Assembly (NCBI GenBank): GCA_037893225.1
Contig: JAZGUH010000005.1
Location: 806,001-870,000 of the forward strand
Length of the DNA: 64,000 nt
DNA from: Hippasteria phrygiana
Lineage: Eukaryota > Echinodermata > Asteroidea > Valvatida > Goniasteridae
Direction of reading: 5' to 3'
Made by a program: the position numbers and the translations under genes. The notes below the pieces were generated by a model. It did not search any database. It saw nothing but the letters and a program-made list of their open reading frames with translations, and was not told the origin of the DNA. Below are positions 37,201 through 52,200 of the stretch, piece after piece (position 1 is the first letter of the stretch; every line of letters starts with the position of its first letter).

Positions 37201-40200
37201 TCAGTGTGATGACTGGCCAGTGTGTTTTAAATTTATTCTTAAAATGAAAAAAAAACATTATTAAAAAAACAGTGCAAGAATTAGCCATACAAAAAAGTCC
37301 TAATTTAGTCCAGGAAATTCACAGAAAAGTTTCAAAAAGCCTAGCAAAGCTTTTTTGCTGGGAAGCTCCATAAAATTGACCCATTGTTACTTTTACAGAT
37401 TTAAAAATATGTTACTGTACCTTATTTATTACATCAGTCATTTTTTTTTTTCTTCAAAATCAGGCCCCACAGAAATGTGACTGTATTGGATGGTGAGGAT
37501 GCGTGCGGTACGAGCCAATGGCAGACGATTTATGAGAGTCCAGACAAGACTGATACTATGCTGGTGGGGTTAGAACCCTGGACGCAGTATGCAATCTTCG
37601 TCCGCTCCTACATGATCTCTAATACAGAGGAGGGGGCGCAGAGCGACATCAAATACGTGTCGACCAAGGAAAAAGGTAGCCACGGAATTACACGATTGTG
37701 AAGATATAGATTTTCATAAGATTGAAATTCAATATTGGGTTTTGCCCTTCACCGACCTTTCTTTATAAACACTGTATACTCAGTGTGTTGTCCCGAGAGA
37801 TTATTTGGAAATAAAATTAACATTCGGGTGGGACTCGAACCCACGACTTCCTGCTGCGGTACCCGCCGCTATATCAGATTCGAACCAGCCAGCAGACTCT
37901 GACAAGCTCGGTGGTCGAGTGGTAAGACGTCTACACTAGAAAGCAGAAAGTCGTGGGTTCGAGTCCCACCCAAGTGATTTTTTTCTCCAAATAATCTCTC
38001 GGGACAACACTGAGTATACAGTGTTTATAAAGAAAGGTCGGTGAAGGGCAAAACTCAATATTGAATATACATTTTATAACGCATCTCGAGCTGATTCTTG
38101 AAGATATACGGTCCATGCTCTAAAAAAAAAAAAAATTTGATTTGATTTTCTTCTCAGTGCTTTCTTATATATTTTATTTTAACCCAAAAACCTACTTTTA
38201 GCTGTTTTGGGCGCCTACAACCCCCAAAAGGCTTTTATTTTGGGTTTTGCACACAAAGATAAAGTTTTTGTCGGGTCGCAAATAAATCGATATTTGTAAC
38301 TTATATATTTGATAAGTAAGCATGGATGGGTCTTTACATTCGATGCCATAATAGAAAAATAGCAATTTCAAAAATAATTTTTTTTTCGGAGTGAAACTCG
38401 AAAAGAGCATGGACAAGCAAAATTCCTCCATTTCTGCAAAATGCAAATTAGGACAACATTCAGAACAGTATGTGATGTGAAATGCTGTTATATGGCATGA
38501 TACCAAATACATTGTGTCTATTTCCATCGCCAGTATTTTGTAGTAATTTCAGAGTTGCACTCTGGATTCAGTTGGTAATAGATTGAATACACGGTCATAA
38601 ATGTGCAATTGACTTCACTGGGCACAAATTGCTTCACACATACCATGAGTGCCCATACCACCAGATGGTGCTGTCCTTATCTCGGACACGAACATACCAT
38701 CTGCCGATATTGCCCATTTTATTTCTCTGTGAACTTGAAATTACTTTCACGATGTCATATCTTTAAGTACGTCTTCATCCACACTTCATCCATTAATGTC
38801 CTTTGCACGTGTTAATCTAAGGGCATCTCCACAATTCAGATGGGATGGCTTTAAAAGTACATCAATTTGGGAGCTAGAGGTTATATAGGTTATCATCACT
38901 GAAACAAATGAAATATTTTTATCATCGTAACTTGAGTTGGACTTGATAATGCAAAGGTGGTGTCAAGTCATAGCGGTCATGTTTGAGAGATTTCAAAATT
39001 TGTTTATCCTGATTTTATTCAAACCAAATAATGGTTACATGTATCTGATTTCCACGGAAGTTTGCCATCTGGATCATAGTCATGCCAACAAAAAGTGTCA
39101 AGTGAAGTGACGCAGGAAAAGCCCTCCCAATGACTGGATATAGTTTGCAGGATTCAGTGAGCACTGGGCCTTTACAAAAACACTCCAGAGCTGTAATGTT
39201 GATTTAAAAAAAAAATGGATTGGCAGGCTATTTATATACAAAGAAGACCACTAGTGAGTGAATGCAGTTACAATCAGAGACCATGGAGAAAATTGGAGGA
39301 TTTTCCAGTTGTTTTCTTTTAACATGTCCAAAAAAGTTGCTTTCCAAAATCGAAACCAAATAGTGAAATTCCAACCGACTGTTGAAAAATCCGGATTTAT
39401 ATCCCACCATTGGATTGCAGGGCATTTCTTTTTGGTGTAACACGCTTTTTTCTTGTTTTGTCTTCTTAACGATAGAGCCCGGACCTCCGTCTGATCTTGT
39501 GGTGCGAGCAAACTCGTCAAACCAACTTGTGGTGTCTTGGGGCGTCCCTAAGAAGCCCAACAGCAACATCGTCGAGTACCTGGTACGCTGGCAGAAGCAG
39601 GAGCTTCTGGTCAACCAGTTTAGCACGCGAGAGTTTTGCCGAGAAAGTAAGTTTTTTTCATTTTTTTTTCATACCTAGTCCAAATGTCTTGTGGTAATTA
39701 CCATCATTATGGAACTGGGTTGGCACTCGATGTCATTTTCTGGATGCGTGACAGCTTCAGTGATGTAGTCAAGGCCACACAAGACCCTGCAAGGCCAGCA
39801 CAAGGCCAGCACAAGGCCAGCACAAGGCCAGCACAAGGCCAGCACAAGGCCAGCACAAGGCCAGCACAAGGCCAGCACAAGACCAGCAGTCTTAATCCAA
39901 GTCTCAAGCTATTCAAATGAGCTGTAATAAAAGCATTCCTTTGTCATGGTTTATGCCTGTTACTTGTGCCTGTTGCTTGTGCCTGTTGCAAGCTGGCCTT
40001 GTGCCTGGCCTTGTGATGGCCTCGTGATGGCCTCGTGATGGCCTCGACTACAACACTGGACAGCTTACATGTTAAATGCAAGTCACGGTTTTGTGCTTGT
40101 TCATTTGGAAACTGATTGCATTCAGTGTTTTTCATTAACACGGGGGGTGAGATTTGTCAGGATTTTTCCTGATTTAAAGATTTTTTTCGTTGGGATTTCA

Positions 40201-43200
40201 GAATTTGTAAAGAATCTCTTTTGCAGTCTGGAATTCCTGAGGTGTTGTCCTAAAGGTGTTTTTACCTGTAAAAGTGGAAATAGACCAATAGAAATGGATA
40301 TTTTAAGGGGGTGCCTTTAGGCAAATACAAACTGTGTGTTAATCTGGGGTCCTCGGGGATTTTTAGTGGATTTCCATGGATTTTAACACCCGACTTTGAA
40401 GCACGAGTTGGTACAATGGCGAGTCCAAAATCGCAATCCAGAATTTTGTATCCGTAACAGTATTTTTTGTAAGGCATTTTTCAAAGTATAGGTGTGAAAT
40501 CACTTTTAAGCTTTCTCTCGGTACAAAAGCCATCTAATTAACAGGGGTGTGATTTCTCCGGATTTTTTCCCGATTTCAGGATTTTTTGGCGAGACGTCTT
40601 CCAGATTTCTGGACAATTTTTTTTTGTCCTTAAATTGTTTTTATCATTCCAAAATTAACGTTGAAACCTGAAAACAGGCATATTTTAATTGTAATGACAC
40701 CATTGTTTTGCAATTTTGAATGGGATCTTTTAGTAGAAAATGCAGTTTTCTTGTGCATTTTTCAGCAACACAAACGAAAAATCTTTCCTGGATTTTTCGT
40801 TTTCCTCAAATCTCGCCTCTTAATTTTAAAAAGTGTATATGGGGGACATTTTTGGGTTTTGTTTGTTTTTTGCTTTATTCTGGAGCTACATCAAAGATGG
40901 TTGTTGTCTTTGAAGTAGATATTTGTGCCAATTTTCGAAAATCAGACTATTCTCCAGACAGAGTTGAGTGGGGTTAAAATAATGCATATTATGGTAAGGA
41001 TGGGACGTTTAAACGTTTAAACAAAAAGAATTCAAATCCGTTTAGAAATTTTCCCAAACGTTTAATTCGTCAAACAATCCACAAGGGGAACTGACTAGGT
41101 AACGTTTAAACGGAACTCAAATTTAAAAAATTGGACCTTGTATTTACGCAATCTACATTTAAGTTATATTTACCAAAAAATCTAGGATCTTTGTAAATTT
41201 ATTCATTTTACAAAGAAATACAAATGCCTTTAGTACTACACAGTGTATACAATTGTTTGTGTTTGATGTTTTCAATACGCCGCTGGGCCACGATCAATGC
41301 TCAACGCGGACAGCAACTCTCTTACGTCCTACACAAATACTGGGACGCAACGGGAAAGTTTTGCTAAACGTTTATCAAATTAAACGTAAATTCCCATCCT
41401 TAATGGCTGGATGTGTGGGCATTATACATGCACATTTTTATATGACGATGACATCGGTCACTTTGACGTTGTAACTGGCAGAACCACCCACACTGGTGTC
41501 CGGGGTGATCGTCAAACCAGAGGAAGAGGTGAGGGACCTGAACCAGACGTGTCAGCAAGGCTGCTGCGCCTGCCCGAAGGACAAGGAGACACTGAAGCTG
41601 GAGGAGGAGGAGGCCCTCTTCCAGAAACAGTTTGAGAACTTCCTGCACAACCACGTCTTTGTTCAGAGGTAGGAGAGGCTAAAACGTTACAGCAACCATT
41701 GCAGCAAATATCGTATTTTCACACTTGAAACCATGTCTTAAGCCGTGTCCGCACTGGACTTTTTTTGGGAAGGTTTTACTGAGACGATGGTAAAATGAAA
41801 AATGGTCAAATGTGACCACTGTCCGCACTTGGACTTTCGACACGGGAAAATTTTACTGAGACCGTGGGAGAAGTAACCGAGCTGTCAATATAACGACTCA
41901 TGAGGGCGCTTTGCGTGACCTTTTTACATTGACGCGATTGACCCAAATCCCCGGCCCAAATCACGTGTGCCTTTTCATTTTTCCGGCCGATGTGTACACG
42001 CAGGCCTACGTCTTTAGCACCAATCAAACTTCTGACTTTATCAATAATAAAATCTACCATGATTGCGACCAAAAGAGGAACAACGCACTGGAATTTAGAA
42101 ACTTGCCACGTGCACCACACCGCGGTGAAACAGTGCAAAGCGCATGCGTGGTTTCCCTGTGAAGCATGACCTCGCGCTCGGGCCGGATGTACGCTTTCCT
42201 GAGCTGCTTTTACCGACTCGCACTGTCCGCACTGGACTTATCGTCTCGGGAAAAGTTACCTGGTCAGTTTTCCTGGGCAGCAGTTGGCCGGTAGAAGTAA
42301 CCGCTGGACTCAGGAAAAGTAACTGAGAGGAAAACGTCCTAGGCTGTCCGCACTGGACTTAAAATGGGAAAAGTTCCCATCGTCTCGGTAAGTTTTCCCA
42401 AAATATGTCCAGTGCGGACAGGGCTTTACAAAATTCCGAACATGATCTAAATGCTTGTTCTCATTTGAAGCGATATAAGGAGGTGGTGGTTTTCAGATCT
42501 TTTAAAATCTTTCCCGATTGAGCTGTGCAAGAGGGAGTTGTTTTTGTTTGGTGATAGAAGGAACTCCTTGTCAAAAAGTACACAAATCCTACATTCAAAT
42601 TTTAACCCCTTGACGGAGTTAATTAAGTCAATCAAAAGGCAGATCAAAAGGCAGATATCACAAGTCAATCACAAGTCGGCTCACAAGCTACATGGGATGA
42701 ACAATGACCAAAGGAATGTTTTTGTTACATAGTGTGTTTGAATAGCTTGTTACATGGCTTGAGACCAGAATTGTGAAGTGACTTGTGAAGACTTGTGAAG
42801 ACTTGTGAAGACTTGTGAAGACTTGTGAAGACTTGTGAAGACTTGTGAAGACTTGTGAAGACTTGTGAAGACTTGTGAAGACTTGTGAAGACTTGTGAAG
42901 ACTTGTGAAGACTTGTGAAGACTTGTGAAGACTTGTGAAGACTTGTGAAGACTTGTGATGACTTGTGAAGACTTGTGAAGACTTGTGAAGACTTGTGAAG
43001 ACTTGTGAAGACTTGTGAAGACTTGTGATGACTTGTGATGACTTGTGATGACTTGTGATGACTTGTGATGACTTGTGATGACTTGTGATGACTTGTGATG
43101 ACTTGTGATGACTTGTGATGACTTGTGATGACTCGAGTAACAACTCTGCCCCTTGAGATGAGAATAAAACAAATTGCGGTTATTGGTACCGAAAACGCAA

Positions 43201-46200
43201 GACAAATAACAGAGCAGCTTAGAGACGCATTGCTTTAGAGGCGAAAGAAGCATTCGTACTACATTGCTATGGTTTGAACATTATTAAAAAGTAAAATATA
43301 TTAATGTAATACCATTCCTAGAAAAAGCACCTCCTGTCCGAAAATGACTGACAAAAATCATTTCGGGATGCTAGTTTGGTTCAGAAAAGTCCTACCATTG
43401 GGGGAAAATTGGAAAATTCAGAGTGGTGCCCTTCGTCTGTAGTGCTTTTGCTGCCATGAGGCTGCACTATGTGAAGCACCAGTCTGAATACAAGGCACTC
43501 TGTAAGAACAGAACTGAAGTCGATCCTTCAGAAGTACCCGACCAACAAAGTTTGGGAGAAATATTTGTTGCAGTTGGAGTCCAAACAAGCTGTTTAGCGT
43601 CAGGAGCAAGTCAAATATGGAAGATACTCCAAGTAAAATGTGTGATGTATTTGTAGACAAAGCTGCAGAGACACTGCTGTCCTGCCTCCGATGACGTTAC
43701 GCTTCGGCTGATAAATATGAACAATTTTAGCGTAAGCCTAAGAGCATTTTTTTTTTAGCATTAGCGGAAAAACCAAAATGCTGAAATTCAACTTGCTTAA
43801 AACCGCCCTTGAAGAACGTTCCTTTTGAGTTCTGCGCACGTAATCCGAGTGGCTTGACGCGCTTCACAGTGCAATTTTATTGCGGTTCAAACATTTTAAT
43901 CGAGGGAGAATTCCGCGCAGAATGTCAGTAACCGAAAATATAAAGGTCTGTTTTCTTTTCATAATTTATGAATGAGTGTTTACAAAGCAAATATTGACAG
44001 TTAACCTTTGTATATTCTAACCTGCCTTTCAACAAAGAATCTAGAGAAAGAGAAAAACCCACTGATTTATGCTAACGACTGTTTGTTTCACATTGCTATT
44101 AATGCTTTAATATGAATAATCGAATGTCGTTAAACATAACACTGATTCTCTTAACCACAGGTTGTTTTTTTTTTTCGTCCACCAATTGTCCTATTTTGCA
44201 TCCTTTAACAAGCTGGCCTCCCTGTTTAGCTTGTACCAACAGAGACAAGAAAGTGCTTCTTAGACGATCCAGTCATCCGACCAAAAAAGAAATTGTGTAG
44301 ACATTTAGTTGAAATCATCTCATTTGAGGCAGTTTCATGCTGGTGTTCATTCTCCAAAAAAGGCCCTTTTCACATGACGCCAAAAAAACAAAAAACATCG
44401 CAATGATTGAGACGTTCTCTCATGCTTGAGAAATTTGACCAAGTGACTGCGGTGTGAACGGAAACAGTGCTTGAAAGTGAACAAACATTCCTTGTGAATT
44501 TAGTCCCAGTCAATAGTGGGATATTTCACGTGGACCGTACAGTGTACGCCAACCTTTGGTGTACAGCGTTTCCTTGCTGTTGAATGACGTACTGTGCAAA
44601 GATGATCATAATGTGCTTGCATAATGACACTCATACACAATGTTTTGTGTACCTCTGTCTCACTTCCAACATGTAGAATTTTGGTTGCCAAAACGAGGAA
44701 AATATAATTTAAAAATTGTATAATAGACTTTTGGCAAAATTTATAAAATTAAACATCATGTTGTTTTCAAAAAAACTTTCTGGTCCAAGAAGTGAGACTA
44801 AGTTGTATTTTATAGTCAATGAAAATCTAGTCTTTAATTACCAGTGATCCTGAGTCTATCAAGCACGTCTGTTTCTGTTCAATTTATCAATATTCTGTGA
44901 GTGTGGTTCAAATGGATTGCAATCTGTTCACTGACCATATAGGTAAGTCATTTCTACAGCACTCTCATAATGCAGTTCACTGCTAGCACTATGATAATTT
45001 TTTACTTGGACATCCAAAAGTTTAGCAGTAGCCATCGAAATGCGTATGTTTGTCCCAGGAAAAATCATTCAACTTTTTACTCGATAAAGCAGCGATCATG
45101 TAATGAACGATCGACGTTGTAAAGCAGGTCTCAAACATTGCGATTTTTTTTTTAGGGTGTCGTGTGAACAGGGCTAAAAGTGGTGACCATTTGCCAGGGT
45201 AGAAAAGTGTCCTGTCCGAGTCCATGTTCATCCATTTCAGTTCGTGTGTCAGTTGTTTTTTAGAGAGACACATTTAGAACTCGTGATCGAAAATTGCTTT
45301 AATATAGTTGAAGAAATTTAATATCCTTTTTGTTTCATTGATGATTTTTTTTTTTTGGTATACCACATTTTGCACTCGGTTGCTCAGTTCAGAATTGAAC
45401 AGAACTATGAAATCAAAAATGAGGCATTCTTGTATTTCATTGAAACTATATTTGAAAATAATACCGAATTTTCTTGAATCACCACACTCGGGTATAAAAC
45501 ATTCAATGAGGGACCTGTAACAATAGAGGACAATAGGGTCCCCCATTGAAAAAGGTCCCGTTTGAAAATCGTGTACAAAACCAATGGGGGCCCTTGCCAA
45601 AAAGTAGTATGAACAATAGGAGGTCCCCGATTGCAGGCGTTTTTTACACACTTGTGTGTATTATTTTCTTTTTTTCTGGTGTCAGTGTTCTGAATAAGGA
45701 ATGTGAGAAAAAGTACGTCTCAAATGGCTTGCAGTTCTCACTTTAAAAAGCATCTGTCCAAATTTGAAGAAAAAAATCACGGAAATGTTCACAAAAATTG
45801 ATTTTTTTTTTTTTTTTTTTTTTTCACTTTTTTTTTTTTTTTTTTTATCTTTTCAACTTTGAATGAATGATTCATGCTCACGTTTATTTTGATGGGACTT
45901 TTTTGGTCATGTTTTAGGTTGGTTCAAAATGATGACGGGAAACCCATTTTTGGCGTACTTGCCAAAATGTTTCAATTTGTTTCTGTACATACTTAGGTAT
46001 AGTGCTTTAAAGGTATGATATAGCATTGGTAGAGCTGACGTTGATGCAGGCAGTTCCCATACTCTATGAAATAACAAATCCTGGTATCCATCAACCGAGT
46101 AAAAAGAAAGAATGTGGCGTGCGCAAGGGAAATCGGAGATAAGTCGCATGACCTATTTTTGAGTAATCGCAATTTATTTGAAAATCGTCCCAAAAAAAAA

Positions 46201-49200
46201 TTGTGATTCCTGTTTTTGGCAATAATGTAGTTTAAGGGGACTGTTAATAGCTAAGCAGACTACTTTTTTTTGTTTTAAAGTTTGTTTAATGTTTTATCAC
46301 CAATATATTGTCTTCATAATTTACAAGAAAAAGACACTGTCCGCAAATCCGCTGTTGTCATGGTAATGGTGGCCCTATTGGATTTCAGTACAATTACTTA
46401 ATCAAGTTTTATGGGAAAAGTAAAACATCTTTTTTACATACAATCAACTGTAATTTAACGTTTAAAACATTATCTAAGTTTAGTACAGAGCCCCTTTTCA
46501 CAAAATCTATAATTTATAGGAGCACCCTATGGCGTAACCTCAAAAAGACTTCTCAGCAATTTGCTTAGCAAACAGTCCCCTTAAAGCATATTCAATTCAA
46601 AATACCTGGTTTGTGTACAATTTGACATTTTAGTCTGGCGTACAGTAATTTTTTTCACCATTACAAAGCTTTTATACATTATATATTATATATTTTATTA
46701 TGAAATGGAAATCTCAATTTTCAAAGTGTCCAACTTATGTCTGGTTTCACTTGCCGGTGCCACAGATAGCGAAAAACATTTGGTTTTTAAGTCATTTAGT
46801 AAAAAGCTCATACAACAGGGGTGAGATTTGTCAGGATTTTTCCTGATTTCAGGTTTTTTTTTCGGGATTTCAGAATTTTTAAAGAATCTCTTTTGCAATC
46901 TGGAATTCCCGAGGTGTTGTCCTAAAGGTGTTTTTACCTGTGAAAGTGGATATAGACCAATACAAATTGATATTTTGAGGGGTGCCTTTAGGCAAATACA
47001 AACTATATGTTGATCTGGGGTCCTCGTGGATTTTTTGTGGATTTTTTTGTGGATGTTTCCTTGGATTTTTCATGGATTTCGTGGATTTTTCATTTTTGGC
47101 CAATCTCACCCCTGATACAGGTTAATTTCAATCGTTAAAACTTTAAAGAAAAAGCCACAGATGGAAATATTTCTCAGGAGAATTGTACTGGTACCATTTT
47201 TAAAAACGGTGCCGGTAACCTTTCAAATTGAAACTAATCAATTTTTAAATTTGTTTGTATCATTACCAAGCTATATCATACCTTTTTAACTATAAGTAGT
47301 GAAAATTGTGGAAATTGTTGCAAGAATTAGGGATATTTGCTTATTGCAACAAAGATAATTCCACTGTTGACCTTAGGTTTGCATTTTAGAAATGTTAAAA
47401 CCTAATCAACATAAAGACCCGGAAACTTACTTGAATGATGGGAAATTTAATTATCGTGTCCACAGTGCAAGGTAAAATACTTGTCGTGAGGTATTTATTC
47501 ATTTCATCAGAAAAATTCTAACAAGTTGCATGTATTTGTCATCTGACAAGTTATATTGAAAAAAAAAAAGACAAAGCTTTAATAGTTTCAAGTGTGTTAA
47601 AATGGGTCTTTAAATCAGTTTCAGTCAAGTGGGTCGACTAAGCCAGTTCGGTATTTTAACTGCACAACATTTTATCCCGAATGACCCGCGTGACCTAACG
47701 CGTGCGTGTGAACGCAAAAGGGGGTCACACAACGTGCACGTGTTAAATTCAATCAGTATGGGCGTTCGCGTAATATTGGCACAACATTAGGTCATTTGAG
47801 ATACCGAACTGGCTTATTAGACTGACATGGGCAAGCACACTCCATCTTTAACCCTTTGCGTACGGATGACGCCATATGGCGTCAAAAGAAGAAAGTGCCA
47901 CCAGGCCGGATGACGCCATTGGCCGCCGTTTGTGCAGTTTCAATCCATTGTTGGATTAAACAGTGCCACCAGGCCGGATGACGCCATTGGCCGCCGTTTG
48001 TGCAGTTTCAATCCATTGTTGGATTATTGTGTATGTCATGCTTGACTGCACAAACACATTGTAGCGGTTCGATTTGGCTGCCAGAACCGCTGCAATACCC
48101 CGACGTCTCCCGTAAAATACCGTGCTCAAGGGGTTAAGCCACCTTTGCCTTGCATCAAAATGTGTAGAGGCAACGGTTTTTTACACCACTTGGACTTTAA
48201 GGTCTTACTTTAATAAGACGTATAATAAAACTTTGAAACTTTGGAAAGTATATTAAAATTCTTCCAAAAGTGGGTCTCCGTCATTTTGAATTACCTGCGG
48301 TGTCATTGGACTAACGGTGGTGGTCGACTAATTCATGAAGATTTTTATTTATTTTTACAAGATACATTTTTTTGTGTGAATGGGGTCCTTTACTCATGGG
48401 TCAACAAGGTAGCACAATTAGACTGACATTTTTAATTGTTGATCGGAATCTTGTTTCCGGCTTCCCAGAACGCGACATAAAGAGGTCGCTTTTATTAACA
48501 ACGTAACTAATCTCTAATTTGCCTAACAACCTCACCTTTTCTCCTCCTCGGGAAACCCTTCTTTCCTTCCATCCATCCACGCAACTCTCTGCCCCCCCCC
48601 CCCCCCCCCCCCACTCCCCCTCATTCAACACTTTTAAAGGAATTACTTCCCGTTCAATCAATCGAGCGAAAGGTAAGATGCAGGGCGGTTGTCATTGCTC
48701 GTTTGCATATTGTTGGCATCATGTTTCTCGGTGTTTATTGCTGTTTTCACCACTGTCTTCGTTTACGAGCTGGGAATGATTTCCGCTGCTTTTCATTTTC
48801 CCTTTTGCTAAACGCTTTGTGGTGCTGTTGCACTGTTTTAAGTGTGCTCTTTTTTTCTTTGCAGAATTGCTCATTTGCATAAATTTGCATGTTGCCAAGG
48901 CCACCATGCACCACCTGCATGTTGTACATGCACCATTTATTTTTTTTTTTTTCGTCCAGGATTAAACTTGTTGAGACTGACTTTATTAAAAAACCAGTAA
49001 CGTTCTCCGGTTCTATTGTATGATGTACGTATATTATTCAACACAGATTTCTTTTTACTGTGCAACACAAACTCCAATGTTAAGTACACTTGTATGGGCA
49101 TGATTTGACACAATCTGAATTTTTGCCGTAGTATTTGTGAGGTATTTGTGTAGAGAGCGTTCAAGTTGACCTTGAAACCCATGGCGTTCGACAAGACATT

Positions 49201-52200
49201 CCAAGAACGTTCTATTTTGCCAAAACATTCTATTTTGTAAATAGACTGGACTGTTCTGGGAAACTACAATGTCTTGTCAAGGAAAAAAAGACACTTTTCA
49301 ATTGACAACCTTTTTCAAAATATTATTGAAATAATATTGAAAAGAATTGACCTCAACTTCTTTTAGCAATTCTCGGTCCCCAATCTTTTCAACAATCAAT
49401 CCATCCTTAACATTGATATTGGGTAAAAACGAACTAAAGAGTCCGTAGCTAGACTAGTCAGTGTTTGGTACCAAGACTTGGATGCTCTGTTTTATGCACC
49501 AAAACTTGCAAAGCAAAACGGACTAAGTGATATTTTCAGACTGTTTCTGACATCACGTTTTCTGCCTCCTCCCTTCAACAACTTGAATTTTTCTCCAGAC
49601 TTATAAAATCCTAATCCCTTAACTCAAAATGTCAAAAGTCAATCTTAAATATTGACGGTATTATCAGTCCAACAAATGTCATATTTTCACCAATTTGTTC
49701 ATGTTGACTTTGTTTCCCGCACCCCTTCTCTCTTCAGATCTTGAAAGACAGTTGTTGTTTTTTAATCCAACAAAGAGGAACTCTGTATAGTTTGCCATTG
49801 CTCAGTGCATGGTTCCCATAGAAATATTAAGTTCCATGACTTTTCCGGGAAAAAATAGGGTTTTCCATGACCAGTCCCTTTACTTCCACTGACCACGTGC
49901 ATTGGTTGTGTGAGATTCCATAACTTTTCAGTGGCTTTTTCTTGAAATACCAATTGTTCATGACTCCTTGTAAAATAACAAAATTCCATGATTTTCATGA
50001 TACTTCAATTTCCAGGATTTTCCCAGGATTTTTCCCAGGATTTTCCCCAGGATTTTCACCAGGATTTTCCCCAGGATTTTCCCAGTACTGTGGGAACCCT
50101 GTTGGGTCAAATGGCAGTTGATATTTTAATATTTTGTGCTTAATGAATATAACTGCTGGGTAACGTTACGACCTACATGTAAAAATTTTGCGGTTCTTAC
50201 TATCTGCGCTTGGTGACAAGATTCTATTGTTTTGTAGTGCCATATTTATCTCTTGAAATCTGTTATTTTGCCTCTTGATAATCCATTCATGAATCCTAAA
50301 ATATTAAATTTGTGTGGATTTTTCATAGTGTCCACCGATCTAGTACATGTAGTTTGCAAGTCGAATGTGGAGAAATACATATAGACTCCAGTAGTTTCCG
50401 TATTCAACTTCCAAATATTGAAACATAAACATTTGTCACCTGGCAAACTTGAATAGTGACAGAATTTGTTTGTTGACGAAAGTTAGGAGGGCTTGACATC
50501 CGAGCAGAATCGAAAACAAAATTTTGAAGACCTTTTCACACATCGTCATGGACCGCTTGGTGTAGTCATGCTAATGAAGTGCTTATATAAACTCTTGAAT
50601 AGGGACAACGGCCTTAGCCATGGTTTGTAAAAGACCACGTGGCTGGTTGATGTCCATAGGTGCATTCCGGCACACACTAAATCCATTCATGTTTCAACTA
50701 TATTGTTCTTGAATGGGAGTGTAATGAATGGATAGAGCTTTTTCAAACAAAGCTTTCATTCACATGAAAGGGGGGCTCCAAGTGCGATGAATAGGACCAC
50801 TCTATTCAGTGTGGCGCCTGTTGGTTTCATTTACGCTTGGCTGCACTGCCCGTTCTTGGCATACCGGCACCCCATCAAAGCATACACATACGATGATTAC
50901 TCCAAGGCGGTCCGTTTCACGCTATCTGGTCACATGGGTGACAGATATTAAGGCTAATATCTGTTGAATAGCCATAACTCTTCTCAATGTGAAATTTCAA
51001 AATTTTCTTATTTTTGTGTGCGAGATGCAAAGTTTGCTTGGTGACAAATTCTTTAGACGTTCCAAATTAACATGTTTGATTTGGTTTGGTTTGATTTGAT
51101 TAGGAATTAAACTCCACTTCATTCTCCAGCTAATTTTTAATCTGGCATTTGTTTTGACATTTCTCTATATTTTGGGGACTAAACACTGGGGCCAGATCCA
51201 CTCATTTTGAAACACATGTATGCTCGCTTGGTTTTTATGTTGGAGCAAGTTGCAAGGGAAAACACATGGTTTAAACAAAAAAAATCCAAACCATTGCCAT
51301 TATACTCACGGTAAATCAGTGCCTGAAGTACATTGTTTCTTCTGTACAGGCATACTTAAAGGTAGTATACCCCATTTGCTCTTGTTGTAATTTTCAGAAA
51401 TAGATGTATTTAGGAGTTAGTATTTTATAGTGTGCTAGGAAATACTGTAACACTGACCTGTTTGAAGTTTTGTGTTGCATAGATGCCGGGAAAACGGGGA
51501 GGAAAAAAAGAATCTGTTCTAGTGGTCTGGTTGCCTGACCATACTTTAGACAAAATGGAGCAATTTATCAGGGAATTATCAGGTCGGGAACTAGACTATT
51601 TCCAACGATTGTCGGCCGACAATCATTGGAAAAACGCTATAAATTTCCACTTTTTTTGAAAACGACAGCACACCAGGTGCCATGATTTCACAGGATGCTT
51701 GAGACTGCTATTTACTTTCAGTCTAGTACGGTATTTTGTAATAATTCAGTAGTTTGGTTTGTTGATGTTTGCCAATGTTGTATACTACCTTTAAGTTCTC
51801 ACTGATGTATATTGCATTCGTGGAAACAGCACAGTGGTAGGTAGCTATTTGTTCATAGCGGTTGAAACTTGCATCACTGTTCTGTACCATAAGTGCAATG
51901 TACTCAGTGCATGAATTCGTATTTTATTTCTTTTGATAGATAGAACAGAAATCAACGGAAATTGATGGTTATTTCTGAGAGGAATTTTCCGTACATGTAG
52001 ATACATAGGGTTGGGATCAAGGCCTGATATTGGACCCATTGACAAATGGGGAAGGGGTGGGGTGGGATAGGGGTGGGGTGCGATAGGGGTGCGGTGGGAT
52101 AGGGGTGGGGTGGGGTGGGATAAAGCTTGTTTTGTTGGGGCAGAGGAGACTAACTACTTTTAGCAAAGTGCATGGTGATAATCCTTCATTATACATGTAA

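Noticed and set aside
42688..43253. 151-167 codon frames rich in HKSSQVFTS
   Set aside because: Translation of the 10-bp array inside the hAT-like element.
43418..43660. Possible gene or transposase fragment with overlapping frames on both strands
   Set aside because: Neither translation shows a known motif and no flanking element ends were found. Left unassigned.
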